Shown one piece after another: positions 24,005 to 32,875 of a stretch of DNA of 64,000 bases. The stretch covers positions 1 through 64,000 of the forward strand of contig NZ_JAEFCA010000006.1 of NCBI RefSeq assembly GCF_016405855.1. Direction: 5' to 3'. This stretch comes from Flavobacterium sp. IB48 (GTDB lineage Bacteria; Bacteroidota; Bacteroidia; Flavobacteriales; Flavobacteriaceae). Under the pieces are notes generated by a model, which worked only from the letters and a program-made list of their open reading frames with translations, made no database searches and had not been told where the DNA came from. Numbering within the stretch: position 1 is the first letter of the stretch; each line of letters starts with the position of its first letter. The position numbers were made by a program, and so were the translations under genes.

Positions 24005-25414
24005 TTATTCGTTTGGCTTTGTCAAATAGTAAACTGGAATTCCAGTTAGCATAATTAATACTCCCCATCCGCAAGTTGAGAATTTTGTAATTAATAGCGA
24101 TACGCAAATTGCTGTCGCTACAATGATATATAGCATTGGTAAAAACGGATACCCAAATGCTTTATAAGGCCTTTCTAAATCTGGCATCTTTTTTCTAAGA
24201 ATAAAAATTCCGTAAATCGTCAAGATATAGAAAATCAATACAATGATAATTACAAAATCTAACAGATCACCATATTTTCCTGTAAGACACAAGGCAGATG
24301 CCCAAAAACATTGTGCCCAAAGTGCCCATGCCGGAACACTAGAACTATTTAAAGTAGCAGCTTTTTTGAAAAACAAACCATCTTTTGCCATAGTATAATA
24401 TACTCTCGCACCTGCCATAATTAATCCGTTGTTACAGGCAAAAGTAGAAATCATAATCATAATTGCGATAATCAACGCTCCGACATTTCCAAAAATATAA
24501 TCTGAAGCTACAACTGCAACACGATCGAATTTTGCTGTTGCAATCTCATCAAACGGAACTACAGCCAAATACATAAGATTTGTCACAACATACAGAGATG
24601 TCACAATAAAAGTCCCTAGAAACAGACTAAGACCTACATTTCGTTTCGGATTTTTAATTTCACCAGCGATAAAAGTTACACCATTCCAAGCATCACTAGA
24701 GAATAATGATCCTACCATTGCTGCTGAAATTCCAGAAATTAAAGCCGTTCCGCTAATTGGAAGCCATGAACCGCTTTCCTTATCAAATGTTCTTGTGCTC
24801 CATCCATCTGCCCAGTTAGCATCCCAAACAGAAGATTTCGCAGCAAGCGTTAATCCAAAAATGACTAATCCAACAAGAGATAAAATTTTAATTATTGTTA
24901 AAACGGTTTGCAGAATTTTTCCGTTTTTAACACCACGGCTATTAATAAAAGTTAGCACAATAATTGTAAAAATCGAAACCAGCTGAGCCGCATTCAGTTT
25001 AAAAGCTCCCAATTCGTAAAGAATATTTTCGTCACTTAAGGGCTCATACAAATAAGCAGCAAATTTAGAAAAAGCTACTCCGACAGCTGCAATAGTACCT
25101 GTCTGAATAACAGCAAAAAAACTCCAGCCGTATAAAAAGGCTATTAGTTTGTTGTAGGCTTCTTTCAGGTAAACATATTGGCCACCAGCTTTAGGAAACA
25201 TCGCACTTAATTCGCCGTAACTAACTGCTGCTACAACAGTAATAAATCCAGACAAAAGCCAGATTAATGTAAGCCATCCTGCCGATCCTACTTGTCGGGC
25301 AATATCTGCGCTTACGATAAATATCCCGGATCCGATCATAGAGCCAACCACAAGCATGGTTCCGTCTAAGAGGCCGAGTTCTCTTTTAAAATGTTCTTGG
25401 TCGTTTTCTTGCAT
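24005..25414 (-). CDS. APC-family amino-acid permease
   Basis: A 469-residue inner-membrane transporter with about twelve helices. The first helix holds the family signature VGSMIGSGIFIVSADIAR (about residues 21-38), where the unwound GSGIF carries the amino-acid carboxylate site, followed by AMFPKAGGQYVYLKEAYN (about 71-88). Later, FSSDAWNGVTFIAGEIKNPKRN is also typical. It resembles the L-type exchanger/SteT branch; the substrate cannot be assigned. It is monocistronic between a shared terminator and an AT-rich promoter region. Confidence 0.9.
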   Translation of the reverse strand: MQENDQEHFKRELGLLDGTMLVVGSMIGSGIFIVSADIARQVGSAGWLTLIWLLSGFITVVAAVSYGELSAMFPKAGGQYVYLKEAYNKLIAFLYGWSFFAVIQTGTIAAVGVAFSKFAAYLYEPLSDENILYELGAFKLNAAQLVSIFTIIVLTFINSRGVKNGKILQTVLTIIKILSLVGLVIFGLTLAAKSSVWDANWADGWSTRTFDKESGSWLPISGTALISGISAAMVGSLFSSDAWNGVTFIAGEIKNPKRNVGLSLFLGTFIVTSLYVVTNLMYLAVVPFDEIATAKFDRVAVVASDYIFGNVGALIIAIMIMISTFACNNGLIMAGARVYYTMAKDGLFFKKAATLNSSSVPAWALWAQCFWASALCLTGKYGDLLDFVIIIVLIFYILTIYGIFILRKKMPDLERPYKAFGYPFLPMLYIIVATAICVSLLITKFSTCGWGVLIMLTGIPVYYLTKPNE

Positions 25415-25822
25415 TTTTATTGGTTTAGGTTGGCTAAAGATATACTTTTTTCTGAAATCTTAATCTTCACTGCTAATTTTTTAAAAAAGATAAAAAAACC
25501 ATATAAAAACTTACTCTTTACGGCTTTACGTAATGTTGTAATATTTAATTTACATAAATTTGAGACATACAGAGGTATATTTTTACAAAATATTCAGCTA
25601 TCACAAACAAAATATAAGCTTTAATCAATTAATAAATTCAGAAATTTAACCTAACGTTTCAATAGTAATTTCAGGTACTTTGATATGGCTGCAAATAAAT
25701 TATTGAGCGGATTGTAAAATCTAAAGTTAAAAATTTGGAAGGCGGAACAACTTAACCCAAATCTAGTACCTAAAGTTTTCGTCGTTAAAGGCAATTATGT
25801 CACAAAAGGGAAATAATAAATT
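25415..25822 (+). promoter_or_regulatory. AT-rich gap with candidate promoter for the lipoprotein gene
   Basis: This 408-base gap has no gene that I can support. On the plus strand TTG (25536-25538) and TAAATTTG (25555-25562), 16 bases apart, form a fair Bacteroidota promoter; the implied leader to 25823 would be about 250 bases. On the minus strand TATCTTTA near 25450 may serve the permease. Confidence 0.35.
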
Positions 25823-26629
25823 ATGAAAAATTTAAAAATTTATCTAAGTATTGCTTTCATTTCACTGCTAACAAGCGCAACTTTTCTTGCTTGCTCAAAT
25901 GATGAGAACGAGAAACAAACTGCGAAAACTTCCAAAGAAGAGTCCAAAACTAATTCACTAACAAGTAAAGCAGCACAAACTACCTGTGATATTACAAGTC
26001 CATCAATATCAGTTGCAGGAACTTCTGAAGTTTTTGCAGGTTCGCAAGTAACATACACTTATACAAATACTACTGGAGTTCCAAGTGATATCCAATGGAG
26101 TACAAACGACCCAGTAAACATTCAATTACTTTCAAATACCGGATCAACAATAACGGTCAAATTTGGAAATAATTTTACAGGAGGGCAGATTACCGCTGGA
26201 GGAACTGGACCTGGAGCTTCATTTTGCCAGTCAACTGTAAATGTGACAAAATTGGCTTGCTGTACCCCAATTCTTTCTGCATCATATATTTGTAGAGGAA
26301 GCGGCACGGGAAGCGCTGGAGGAAGCCTTGAAATAGCACTTCCTACTGCTAATAATTGCAAAATTACTTGGGAACATATTACTAAAATAGACCTAAGCCT
26401 GTCAGACGGAACTAAATTTACGGTTACCAATCCAAGTAGCTTATACAACCAAAGTCAAGGTACATTAACATACCCATATATTTTAACTAACAACAAAATA
26501 AATTTACCATTTCGTAATCAACAATGTTCACCAGACATAGCGTGTTCAGCGACATTTTATTTCAATAACGGATGTCCTACTACAACAGCAACTGTAGTTA
26601 CACTAGGACCACTTGAAACATCTGAATAA
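25823..26629 (+). CDS. Cysteine-rich lipoprotein with an Ig/PKD-like region
   Basis: A 268-residue protein with a lipoprotein signal (SATFLAC, lipidated Cys24), then a Lys/Glu/Ser/Thr-rich linker (25-50). Residues about 53-140 read as an immunoglobulin- or PKD-like beta sandwich (VFAGSQVTYTYTN, ITVKFG). The C-terminal half has about eight Cys residues (ACC, YIC, NNC, QQC, IAC, NGC), suggesting disulfides in an exported domain. No enzyme motif is seen. It is followed by a clear terminator and is monocistronic. Function unknown; surface display is likely. Confidence 0.7.
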   Translation: MKNLKIYLSIAFISLLTSATFLACSNDENEKQTAKTSKEESKTNSLTSKAAQTTCDITSPSISVAGTSEVFAGSQVTYTYTNTTGVPSDIQWSTNDPVNIQLLSNTGSTITVKFGNNFTGGQITAGGTGPGASFCQSTVNVTKLACCTPILSASYICRGSGTGSAGGSLEIALPTANNCKITWEHITKIDLSLSDGTKFTVTNPSSLYNQSQGTLTYPYILTNNKINLPFRNQQCSPDIACSATFYFNNGCPTTTATVVTLGPLETSE

Positions 26630-26649
26630 TTTTAATTTATAGAATTTGA

Positions 26650-26681
26650 AAAACTGCAAAATATTTTTGCAGTTTTTTTTT
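26650..26681 (+). terminator. Terminator after the lipoprotein gene
   Basis: ACTGCAAA (26653-26660) pairs across ATAT with TTTTGCAGT, followed by eight T. Confidence 0.85.
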
Positions 26682-26809
26682 ATATAATTGAGCGCTTGAA
26701 TTCGTAAGCAAAATACTTACTTGAAAAGATAAAAACTTTCCAGAAACTACATTTATCATTTGTTTTGAAGCATTAGAATTTTTACTTAATTTTAAATAAA
26801 AACAACATC

Positions 26810-27568
26810 ATGACTTGGGATCCTAAAAAATACAACGAATTTAAAGAAGAACGTTCTAAACCTTTTGATGATCTTACAAGTCATATTATTGACAAACCCA
26901 ATCTTAAAGTTATTGACTTAGGCTGTGGAACAGGCGAGCTTACCAAAAAATTGTTCCAAAAACTCACCAATCCAACTGTTCTTGGCATTGATAATTCTGC
27001 AGAAATGTTGGCAAAGGCACCCACCCATGAAAATCTTAAATTTGAAGAAAACACAATTCTGGAACAAATTAAAGACGAAACCAAATGGGATTTAATTTTC
27101 TCGAATGCAGCATTGCAATGGATTGATAATCATAATGACCTTTTTCCGAAAATTATTTCGCGGATCAATCCAGGCGGGCAACTAGCAGTCCAAATGCCAC
27201 AGCAAAATGAAAACATTCTTAATAAAATACTTTTTCAACTGGTGCAAGAAGAGCCTTTTGCATCGTACCTTAAAAACTGGACACGTCCTTCTCCCGTACT
27301 TACTTTAGATGAATATGCTAAAATCCTTTTCGAAAATGGTGGCAAAGATTTGACTCTTTATGAGAAAGTTTACCCATTAATTTCCAATAAAAAAGATGAC
27401 TTTTTCGATTTTATTTCAGGCTCAGCATTAACTGTTTATCAAGAAAGATTAAAAGAACAAGAGTTTGCATTATTAACAGCAGAATTTAAGAATAGAATAG
27501 ACACATATTTCCCAACTGTCCCATCGATATATGCTTTTAGAAGATTGATTATTTATGCTAAATTCTAA
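26810..27568 (+). CDS. tam: Trans-aconitate 2-methyltransferase-like SAM methyltransferase
   Basis: A 252-residue class I methyltransferase. The opening MTWDPKKYNEFKEERSKPF, the SAM motif I VIDLGCGTGELTK (about residues 34-46), GIDNSAEML (about 60-68) and FSNAALQWIDNH (about 96-107) are the hallmarks of Tam, which methylates trans-aconitate, the inhibitory by-product of aconitase. The substrate is assigned by similarity only. The window also encodes two aconitases about 8 kb away, which is suggestive but not proof. No operon partner is evident. Confidence 0.8.
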   Translation: MTWDPKKYNEFKEERSKPFDDLTSHIIDKPNLKVIDLGCGTGELTKKLFQKLTNPTVLGIDNSAEMLAKAPTHENLKFEENTILEQIKDETKWDLIFSNAALQWIDNHNDLFPKIISRINPGGQLAVQMPQQNENILNKILFQLVQEEPFASYLKNWTRPSPVLTLDEYAKILFENGGKDLTLYEKVYPLISNKKDDFFDFISGSALTVYQERLKEQEFALLTAEFKNRIDTYFPTVPSIYAFRRLIIYAKF

Positions 27569-27983
27569 CAAAAAAACGATAAAATCAATCCGTAATCTTT
27601 AAACAAAATAAAGCATTATTATTTTCTGTCCTAAGTCTTCTCTGATTCTCCTTTTCTACTCAAAATTGATTGCACAATCTCTTATTTTAATTTTTTAAAT
27701 TGTTAAAAATTCCATCAAAATAAGACAAGTTTCTAAAAACCAATACGTTAAACAAAATAAAGAATAAATAGAAAATATTTTTTCTTCATGATTATTTTTT
27801 ACAAAAATTATAGGATAATTTTTATTATATTTGAGATAATGATTTCAATAGCATTTATAAAAACAAAATATTTTAACAAGTGTTTAATTTTTAGCAATAG
27901 ATCAATTTAGCCCATAATTATTTATTCTCGCTAAAAAAAACACGCATAAGGCACTTTTTTATTAACCTACTAATTTTAAGATT
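27569..27983 (+). promoter_or_regulatory. AT-rich gap with candidate promoter of the kinase-regulator pair
   Basis: The 415-base gap shows no credible ORF. TATATTTG at 27826-27833 matches the -7 consensus, giving a leader of about 145 bases before the kinase gene. No -33 TTG is clear at the usual distance. Confidence 0.35.
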
Positions 27984-29408
27984 ATGTCTAAATTGCAAGC
28001 TTTAAAAAACTTTCGTTTTCCAAATGTTTTCATTCTTATTTTAATAGTTTTTATATCATGTGCCCTATTAATATGTATCAATTTTTTTACTATTAAAATC
28101 TTATCTGCCAATAGAGCTTATGTAAACGGTGAATCGCATTATTCAAAAGGACAAAAAGATGCCTCAAGACATTTAATTACGTATTTATTTACCAAGAATC
28201 CCACTCAATGGAAATTATATCTAGAGGAATTAAAAGTACCTCAAGGAGATGGCATTGCAAGAATTACTCTTTTGAAAGCTGGAGACAATAAAGTTGCTAG
28301 AGAAGGTTTTTTAATTGGACGAAATAAAGAAGATGACTTAGACGATATTATTTGGCTATTTGAAAATTTCAAAAATGTAAGCTTTTTATCTAAAGCTATA
28401 CACGAATGGGGACAAGGAGATAAGTTAATTTTCAATTTGTTTGTCATTGGACAACAGATTAACGCAAAAATCAAGCATAATTTATTAACTCCTGAAGATC
28501 AAAAAAAATACTTAAAAGAAATTAGTGCAATAAGCGATCAACTAACTATTAATGAACGCAATTTTTCAAACACATTAGGAGAAGGAACTCGAAAAATAAA
28601 AGACTTTTTAATTATTACAAACATCGTTTTCATTTTGATTATCATTTGTAGCGTTTGCATGTATTATTCGATTATGGTCAAAAGATTATTGGTTTCAAAG
28701 AAAGAAACTGACGTGAAAAATGAAAATCTTATTATTGTAAATCGCGAATTGGACCGATTTGTTTACAGTGCTTCGCACGATTTGAGATCACCGATAACTT
28801 CACTAAAGGGACTTATTGAAATTACAGCATTGGAGGATGATGTGCAGCAAGTTCGAACTTATCTCCAAATGATGCATCAAAGTCTTGCCAGACAAGATCA
28901 GTTTATTAGCGATATTATTGATTACTCTAAAAACAAAAGAAAAGAAGTGATCATGGAACCAGTAAGTTTAAAAGAGCTATGCAATGAAGCTATTCTACAG
29001 TTAATGCATATTGAAAATGCAAACAGAATTAAATTTACCCAAGAACTTATGGTCGATCAGATCGAAAGTGATGGTCTCCGCTTAAAAATCATTATCAACA
29101 ATCTGCTTTCCAATGCTATAAAATATGCAGATTGCAACAAACAAGAAATGTTTATCACAATAAAAACTTATTTTAGTGAAGGTTTAAATAAAATTGAAGT
29201 AACAGATAACGGAATAGGCATTCATGACGATCATAAAGCTAATATTTTCGACATGTATTTTGGAACAAATAAAAACAAAGGTTCTGGACTTGGCTTATAT
29301 ATTGTAAAAGAAGCCGTTGAAAATATTAGAGGAGACATTTTTGTTTTTTCAGAAAGCAGTGTTGGAAGTAAATTTATAGTAACAATACCAAATTCATATG
29401 CCATATAG
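27984..29408 (+). CDS. Sensor histidine kinase with extracytoplasmic domain
   Basis: A 474-residue membrane kinase: helix about 16-40, an extracytoplasmic helical sensor of about 170 residues with no recognised fold, a second helix about 208-230, HisKA with H265 in YSASHDLRSPITSLKGL, and HATPase_c with NNLLSNAIKYA, DNGIGI and GSGLGLYIVKEA. The gene overlaps the next, a receiver protein, by 11 bases, so the two are co-translated partners. The signal sensed cannot be inferred. Confidence 0.92.
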   Translation: MSKLQALKNFRFPNVFILILIVFISCALLICINFFTIKILSANRAYVNGESHYSKGQKDASRHLITYLFTKNPTQWKLYLEELKVPQGDGIARITLLKAGDNKVAREGFLIGRNKEDDLDDIIWLFENFKNVSFLSKAIHEWGQGDKLIFNLFVIGQQINAKIKHNLLTPEDQKKYLKEISAISDQLTINERNFSNTLGEGTRKIKDFLIITNIVFILIIICSVCMYYSIMVKRLLVSKKETDVKNENLIIVNRELDRFVYSASHDLRSPITSLKGLIEITALEDDVQQVRTYLQMMHQSLARQDQFISDIIDYSKNKRKEVIMEPVSLKELCNEAILQLMHIENANRIKFTQELMVDQIESDGLRLKIIINNLLSNAIKYADCNKQEMFITIKTYFSEGLNKIEVTDNGIGIHDDHKANIFDMYFGTNKNKGSGLGLYIVKEAVENIRGDIFVFSESSVGSKFIVTIPNSYAI

Positions 29409-29787
29409 ATCTCAATTTGTAATCATAGAAGACAATTTGATTGACCAATTTGTCACTAAAAAACTGCTTAAAAAAGGGCTCGATATTAATCCTGTCTGTA
29501 TTGCCAATAATGGAAAAGAAGGAATTGACTGGCTTATAAAGAATCAGACCACAAATCCGCTGATTATTCTTTTAGACATTCAAATGCCTATAATGAATGG
29601 CTTTGAATTTTTGGAAGAATTTGACAAATTACCAGAAGATGTAAAAGCAAGAACTGAAATTTTCGTGCTTTCTTCAACTTTGGATACTGATGAAATTAAA
29701 AAAGTTAAAGCAAACAAATATGTGTCTGACTTCTGGAATAAACCCTTTAGATTAGAAATATTGACGAATGCTTTTCTTCAGGTTTAA
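29398..29787 (+). CDS. Single-domain response regulator (receiver only)
   Basis: A 129-residue CheY/Rcp1-like receiver with acidic pair E11-D12, phosphoacceptor D60 in LLDIQMPIMNG, Ser/Thr switch in LSSTLDT and conserved Lys in FWNKPF. No output domain, so it acts by protein-protein contact or relay. It starts inside the last codons of the upstream kinase gene, and its stop overlaps the stop of the convergent LysM gene by three bases. Confidence 0.93.
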   Translation: MPYRSQFVIIEDNLIDQFVTKKLLKKGLDINPVCIANNGKEGIDWLIKNQTTNPLIILLDIQMPIMNGFEFLEEFDKLPEDVKARTEIFVLSSTLDTDEIKKVKANKYVSDFWNKPFRLEILTNAFLQV

Positions 29788-30956
29788 TTTAAAACACGAT
29801 TTACTTGAGAAAAAGCTCTTGTGTAGTATGGTTCCTTTGTAGAAGAAATAATTACTCCGCCGTGTGTTGATGAGTGAACAAATTTAATTTCGCCTCCTTC
29901 TGCTACTTCTACTATCATTCCCACATGGTTTATGTGGCGTCGACCATTAGTTCTAAAGAAAATCAAATCTCCTTTTTGAGCTTCTTCCGCACTTACTTTT
30001 GTTCCTATACGTGATTGTTCTATAGAACTTCTTGGCAATTTAATATCAAAGTTATTAAATGTGCAAATCATTAAACCTGAACAATCAAAACCAGCTTTAG
30101 TTGTACCACCCGACCTGTATCTTGTTCCGATATTTCCAGTAGCATTAGCAATAAGCTGTTCTATTAACTCAGAATGATTTCCTATTGTTCTAACAAAAGA
30201 AGAATCCTTTTTTATCTCTGGAAGAGTTTCTGCTACTTGATTAGAAGCAACATCTGTTTGAACGTTTGGTTCTTGTGGCGTCTGCGTTGCCTGAATTGCA
30301 TCTGCTTTTTCTTTTGGAACACGAATTTTTAATAGATATCCAACTGGCATTTTTCTTTTGACCGAAGGATTCTGGCGTTCTAACTCAGCAACCGTAATAC
30401 CATATTCCTTCGAAATACCATATTTTGTTTCTTTAGCCTTAACTTCCCTCACAAGTTCCACATCTGTTGAAATGACTTCAGTAGAAGTTTCAGGTTGCTT
30501 TTCATTTGCCAAAGCCACATCATTATTAGAAGGAATGGCAATTTGTTGTCCAATTTTTAAGCCTTCTTTTTCTAAAAGCGGATTTGCTTTCTTTAGATCA
30601 TCAACAGAAAGATTATATTTTTTAGCAATTCCCCAAAGCGTTTCTTTAGATGCCACTTCATGAATTCCTGAAGTATTAGATGGAGCATTATAATTATCAG
30701 CTACAGCAACTTCAACATTTTTAGGTTTTGCCTTTGCAGTATTTTTGTTTTTATTTGGAATTAAGAGTGTCGAATTTAATTTTAATATTTTAGGTGCATT
30801 TGGATTTGCATCTGCAATATCTTTTACTTTCACCCCGTATTTTTTAGCAATAACTGAAAGATTTTCTCCTTTTGAAATTTTGTGCTTAATAAAATTATCC
30901 TGCGCAAAAGCTCCAACACTGAAAAAAAACAATACTATTATTAACCGATAAACCAT
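29784..30956 (-). CDS. Secreted LysM x3 - NlpC/P60 peptidoglycan hydrolase
   Basis: A 390-residue exported protein with signal peptide (MVYRLIIVLFFFSVGAFA), three LysM peptidoglycan-binding domains (about residues 24-68, 98-142, 168-212), a Gln/Pro-rich linker, and a C-terminal NlpC/P60 cysteine peptidase (about 265-385) with the catalytic Cys in AGFDCSGLM, the first His in RRHINHVGM and the second in KFVHSSTHGG. It should cut peptide stems in the cell wall. It is monocistronic and converges on the response regulator with overlapping stops, leaving no room for a terminator. Confidence 0.93.
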   Translation of the reverse strand: MVYRLIIVLFFFSVGAFAQDNFIKHKISKGENLSVIAKKYGVKVKDIADANPNAPKILKLNSTLLIPNKNKNTAKAKPKNVEVAVADNYNAPSNTSGIHEVASKETLWGIAKKYNLSVDDLKKANPLLEKEGLKIGQQIAIPSNNDVALANEKQPETSTEVISTDVELVREVKAKETKYGISKEYGITVAELERQNPSVKRKMPVGYLLKIRVPKEKADAIQATQTPQEPNVQTDVASNQVAETLPEIKKDSSFVRTIGNHSELIEQLIANATGNIGTRYRSGGTTKAGFDCSGLMICTFNNFDIKLPRSSIEQSRIGTKVSAEEAQKGDLIFFRTNGRRHINHVGMIVEVAEGGEIKFVHSSTHGGVIISSTKEPYYTRAFSQVNRVLN

Positions 30957-31200
30957 ACTCTATTATTAAAGTTTTTACACTTTCTTTAAATTTCACATTA
31001 ATCTCAACTCAAAAAAGACAAATATATTGCCTAAAAGGCGAATTTAACTTATTAAAGCAAAAAAATCGATATTTTTAACAATTATTTTACTTCAAATTAA
31101 CAGCCTCGGCATAGAAATTGAGCCAACTTTTTGAAAAGCAGCTTTTTATAAAAAAGACATGTTTTTTGATTAAATTTAACCTTACCAAAAACTTATTATC

Positions 31201-32580
31201 GTGAAAAAACTACTCTATATTATCATTTTACTGCCTTTTATTGTAAATGCGCAAACTGTAAGCGGAATTGTTAAATCTCAAAACACCAATTTACCAATAG
31301 AAGACACCAATATATATGCATTGCGCACTCAAATTGGAACTTTAACGAACGAGAATGGGGAGTTTTCATTAAATAATAAGATAAAAGCAAACGATACGCT
31401 TCAGGTTTCTCATATTGGCTACATCACAATAAAAATTGCGGTTAAAGATTTAAAGAAATCAAACAATACTATTTCGCTTGAAGAAGATATTGAAACCTTA
31501 AGTAATGTAGACATTACAAGTCGAAAAGTGAAATTAAAATCGAAACTTGATTTTACCCAACTTGCATCTTTAGAAACAGGAATATATTCTTTTGGCTCTA
31601 CAGTAATAAATGATAAGATTTATGTGACCGGAGGTGATAGCAGTGAAGAATCAAACGCGTTACACACTTTAAAAGAAAAAGGCATAGATAGTGAAGATCC
31701 TAAATTTGAACAAAAGTACTTGCAATTAGTAGGCTTTCAAGGCAGTAAAAACTTTTACAATGGCGATTTATTAATATACGATCCAAAAACAGATTCATGG
31801 GAAAAATCGGCTGAAAAATTTAAAAAAAGAGCTTATCATAATATAAATTATTACGATAACACACTTTATATCTTAGGAGGTAAAAGACTATCTACAAACA
31901 AAAAAATTGAATATTTAGATAATGAAATTGAAGTGTTTGATATTAACAAAAAAACCATTGCAATTGACAAAACCAATCCTCATAAGGCTGCAGATTTTGC
32001 TTCTTTCGTTTACAAAGACAACATTATTGTGATGGGTGGCTCAATAAAATCAAATGAAAAAAATCAAAAAATATTCACTGACCAAGTCCACATGTATAAT
32101 ATCACTTCTGGCTTATGGTATGAACTAGCAAAAATGCCTGAGGCTAAAGAGGTAAAAGGAGTTTTGATTGGAGATAAAATCTTCACAATTGGCAATACTG
32201 ACAGCAAAAGTTTCTCTGAAATTCAGAGTTTTGATTTAACAAGCGAAACTTGGAAAAACGAAACAACTTTGTTCTCACGTTTAGAAAATCCAGCAATCGC
32301 TTCTGACAATAACACAATTTATCTATTTGAGGATGGAAAATTATTGGCTTACAATGTAAAATCGAGGCAAATTAAAGAGTATCTCGTTCAGCTTGAGCTA
32401 AAATCAGCCACAATGCATTTTTTAAATAACAAATTATACATTATTGGAGGCCACACATTTACAACATATATAAAAACTCCATCAGAAAAAGTATACAGCA
32501 TTTCTATAGATGAGCTTGAAACCACAAGACCTAGCCGCGTTAGAATCTTATCACAAAATAATGTCGCACAAAGAAACTAG
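31201..32580 (+). CDS. Secreted carboxypeptidase-regulatory-like / kelch protein, copy 1 (GTG start)
   Basis: A 459-residue exported protein: signal peptide (MKKLLYIIILLPFIVNA), a CarboxypepD_reg-like beta domain (about 20-100, SGIVKSQNTNLPIEDTNIYA, LQVSHIGY) and kelch-type repeats (about 125-440; GGDSS, YILGGKR, VMGGSI, YIIGGHT) expected to form a beta-propeller. No C-terminal sorting signal is obvious. The start must be GTG at 31201, since no ATG precedes the signal peptide. It is a tandem paralogue of the next gene. Role probably in binding at the surface; target unknown. Confidence 0.8.
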   Translation: MKKLLYIIILLPFIVNAQTVSGIVKSQNTNLPIEDTNIYALRTQIGTLTNENGEFSLNNKIKANDTLQVSHIGYITIKIAVKDLKKSNNTISLEEDIETLSNVDITSRKVKLKSKLDFTQLASLETGIYSFGSTVINDKIYVTGGDSSEESNALHTLKEKGIDSEDPKFEQKYLQLVGFQGSKNFYNGDLLIYDPKTDSWEKSAEKFKKRAYHNINYYDNTLYILGGKRLSTNKKIEYLDNEIEVFDINKKTIAIDKTNPHKAADFASFVYKDNIIVMGGSIKSNEKNQKIFTDQVHMYNITSGLWYELAKMPEAKEVKGVLIGDKIFTIGNTDSKSFSEIQSFDLTSETWKNETTLFSRLENPAIASDNNTIYLFEDGKLLAYNVKSRQIKEYLVQLELKSATMHFLNNKLYIIGGHTFTTYIKTPSEKVYSISIDELETTRPSRVRILSQNNVAQRN

Positions 32581-32620
32581 TTTTAGCAACAAGTTCAAAT
32601 GTAAAATATCAAAATAAAAA

Positions 32621-32648
32621 ATGCCTTGTAAATACAAGGCATTTTTTA
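32621..32648 (+). terminator. Terminator between the two kelch genes
   Basis: ATGCCTTGTA and TACAAGGCAT flank a short loop, followed by TTTTTT. The two paralogues are therefore separate transcripts. Confidence 0.85.
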
Positions 32649-32875
32649 TTGAATATCAAAGAATCTTAATCTTTATGCCTTTTAAGACATAATTAAAACT
32701 TAAAAACAAGAAACATTTACAAAACGTATGAAGTAAAAAATTCTGCACCTATTATATTTACTCAAATATTTTAACACTAAAATTACCTCTATTAAGTATT
32801 CTTACCTGAAAAATTGGATCCATTTTTTTTGTATTTTTAAAAGAATTTTCAAACAAAATAAATTTATATTCGATT

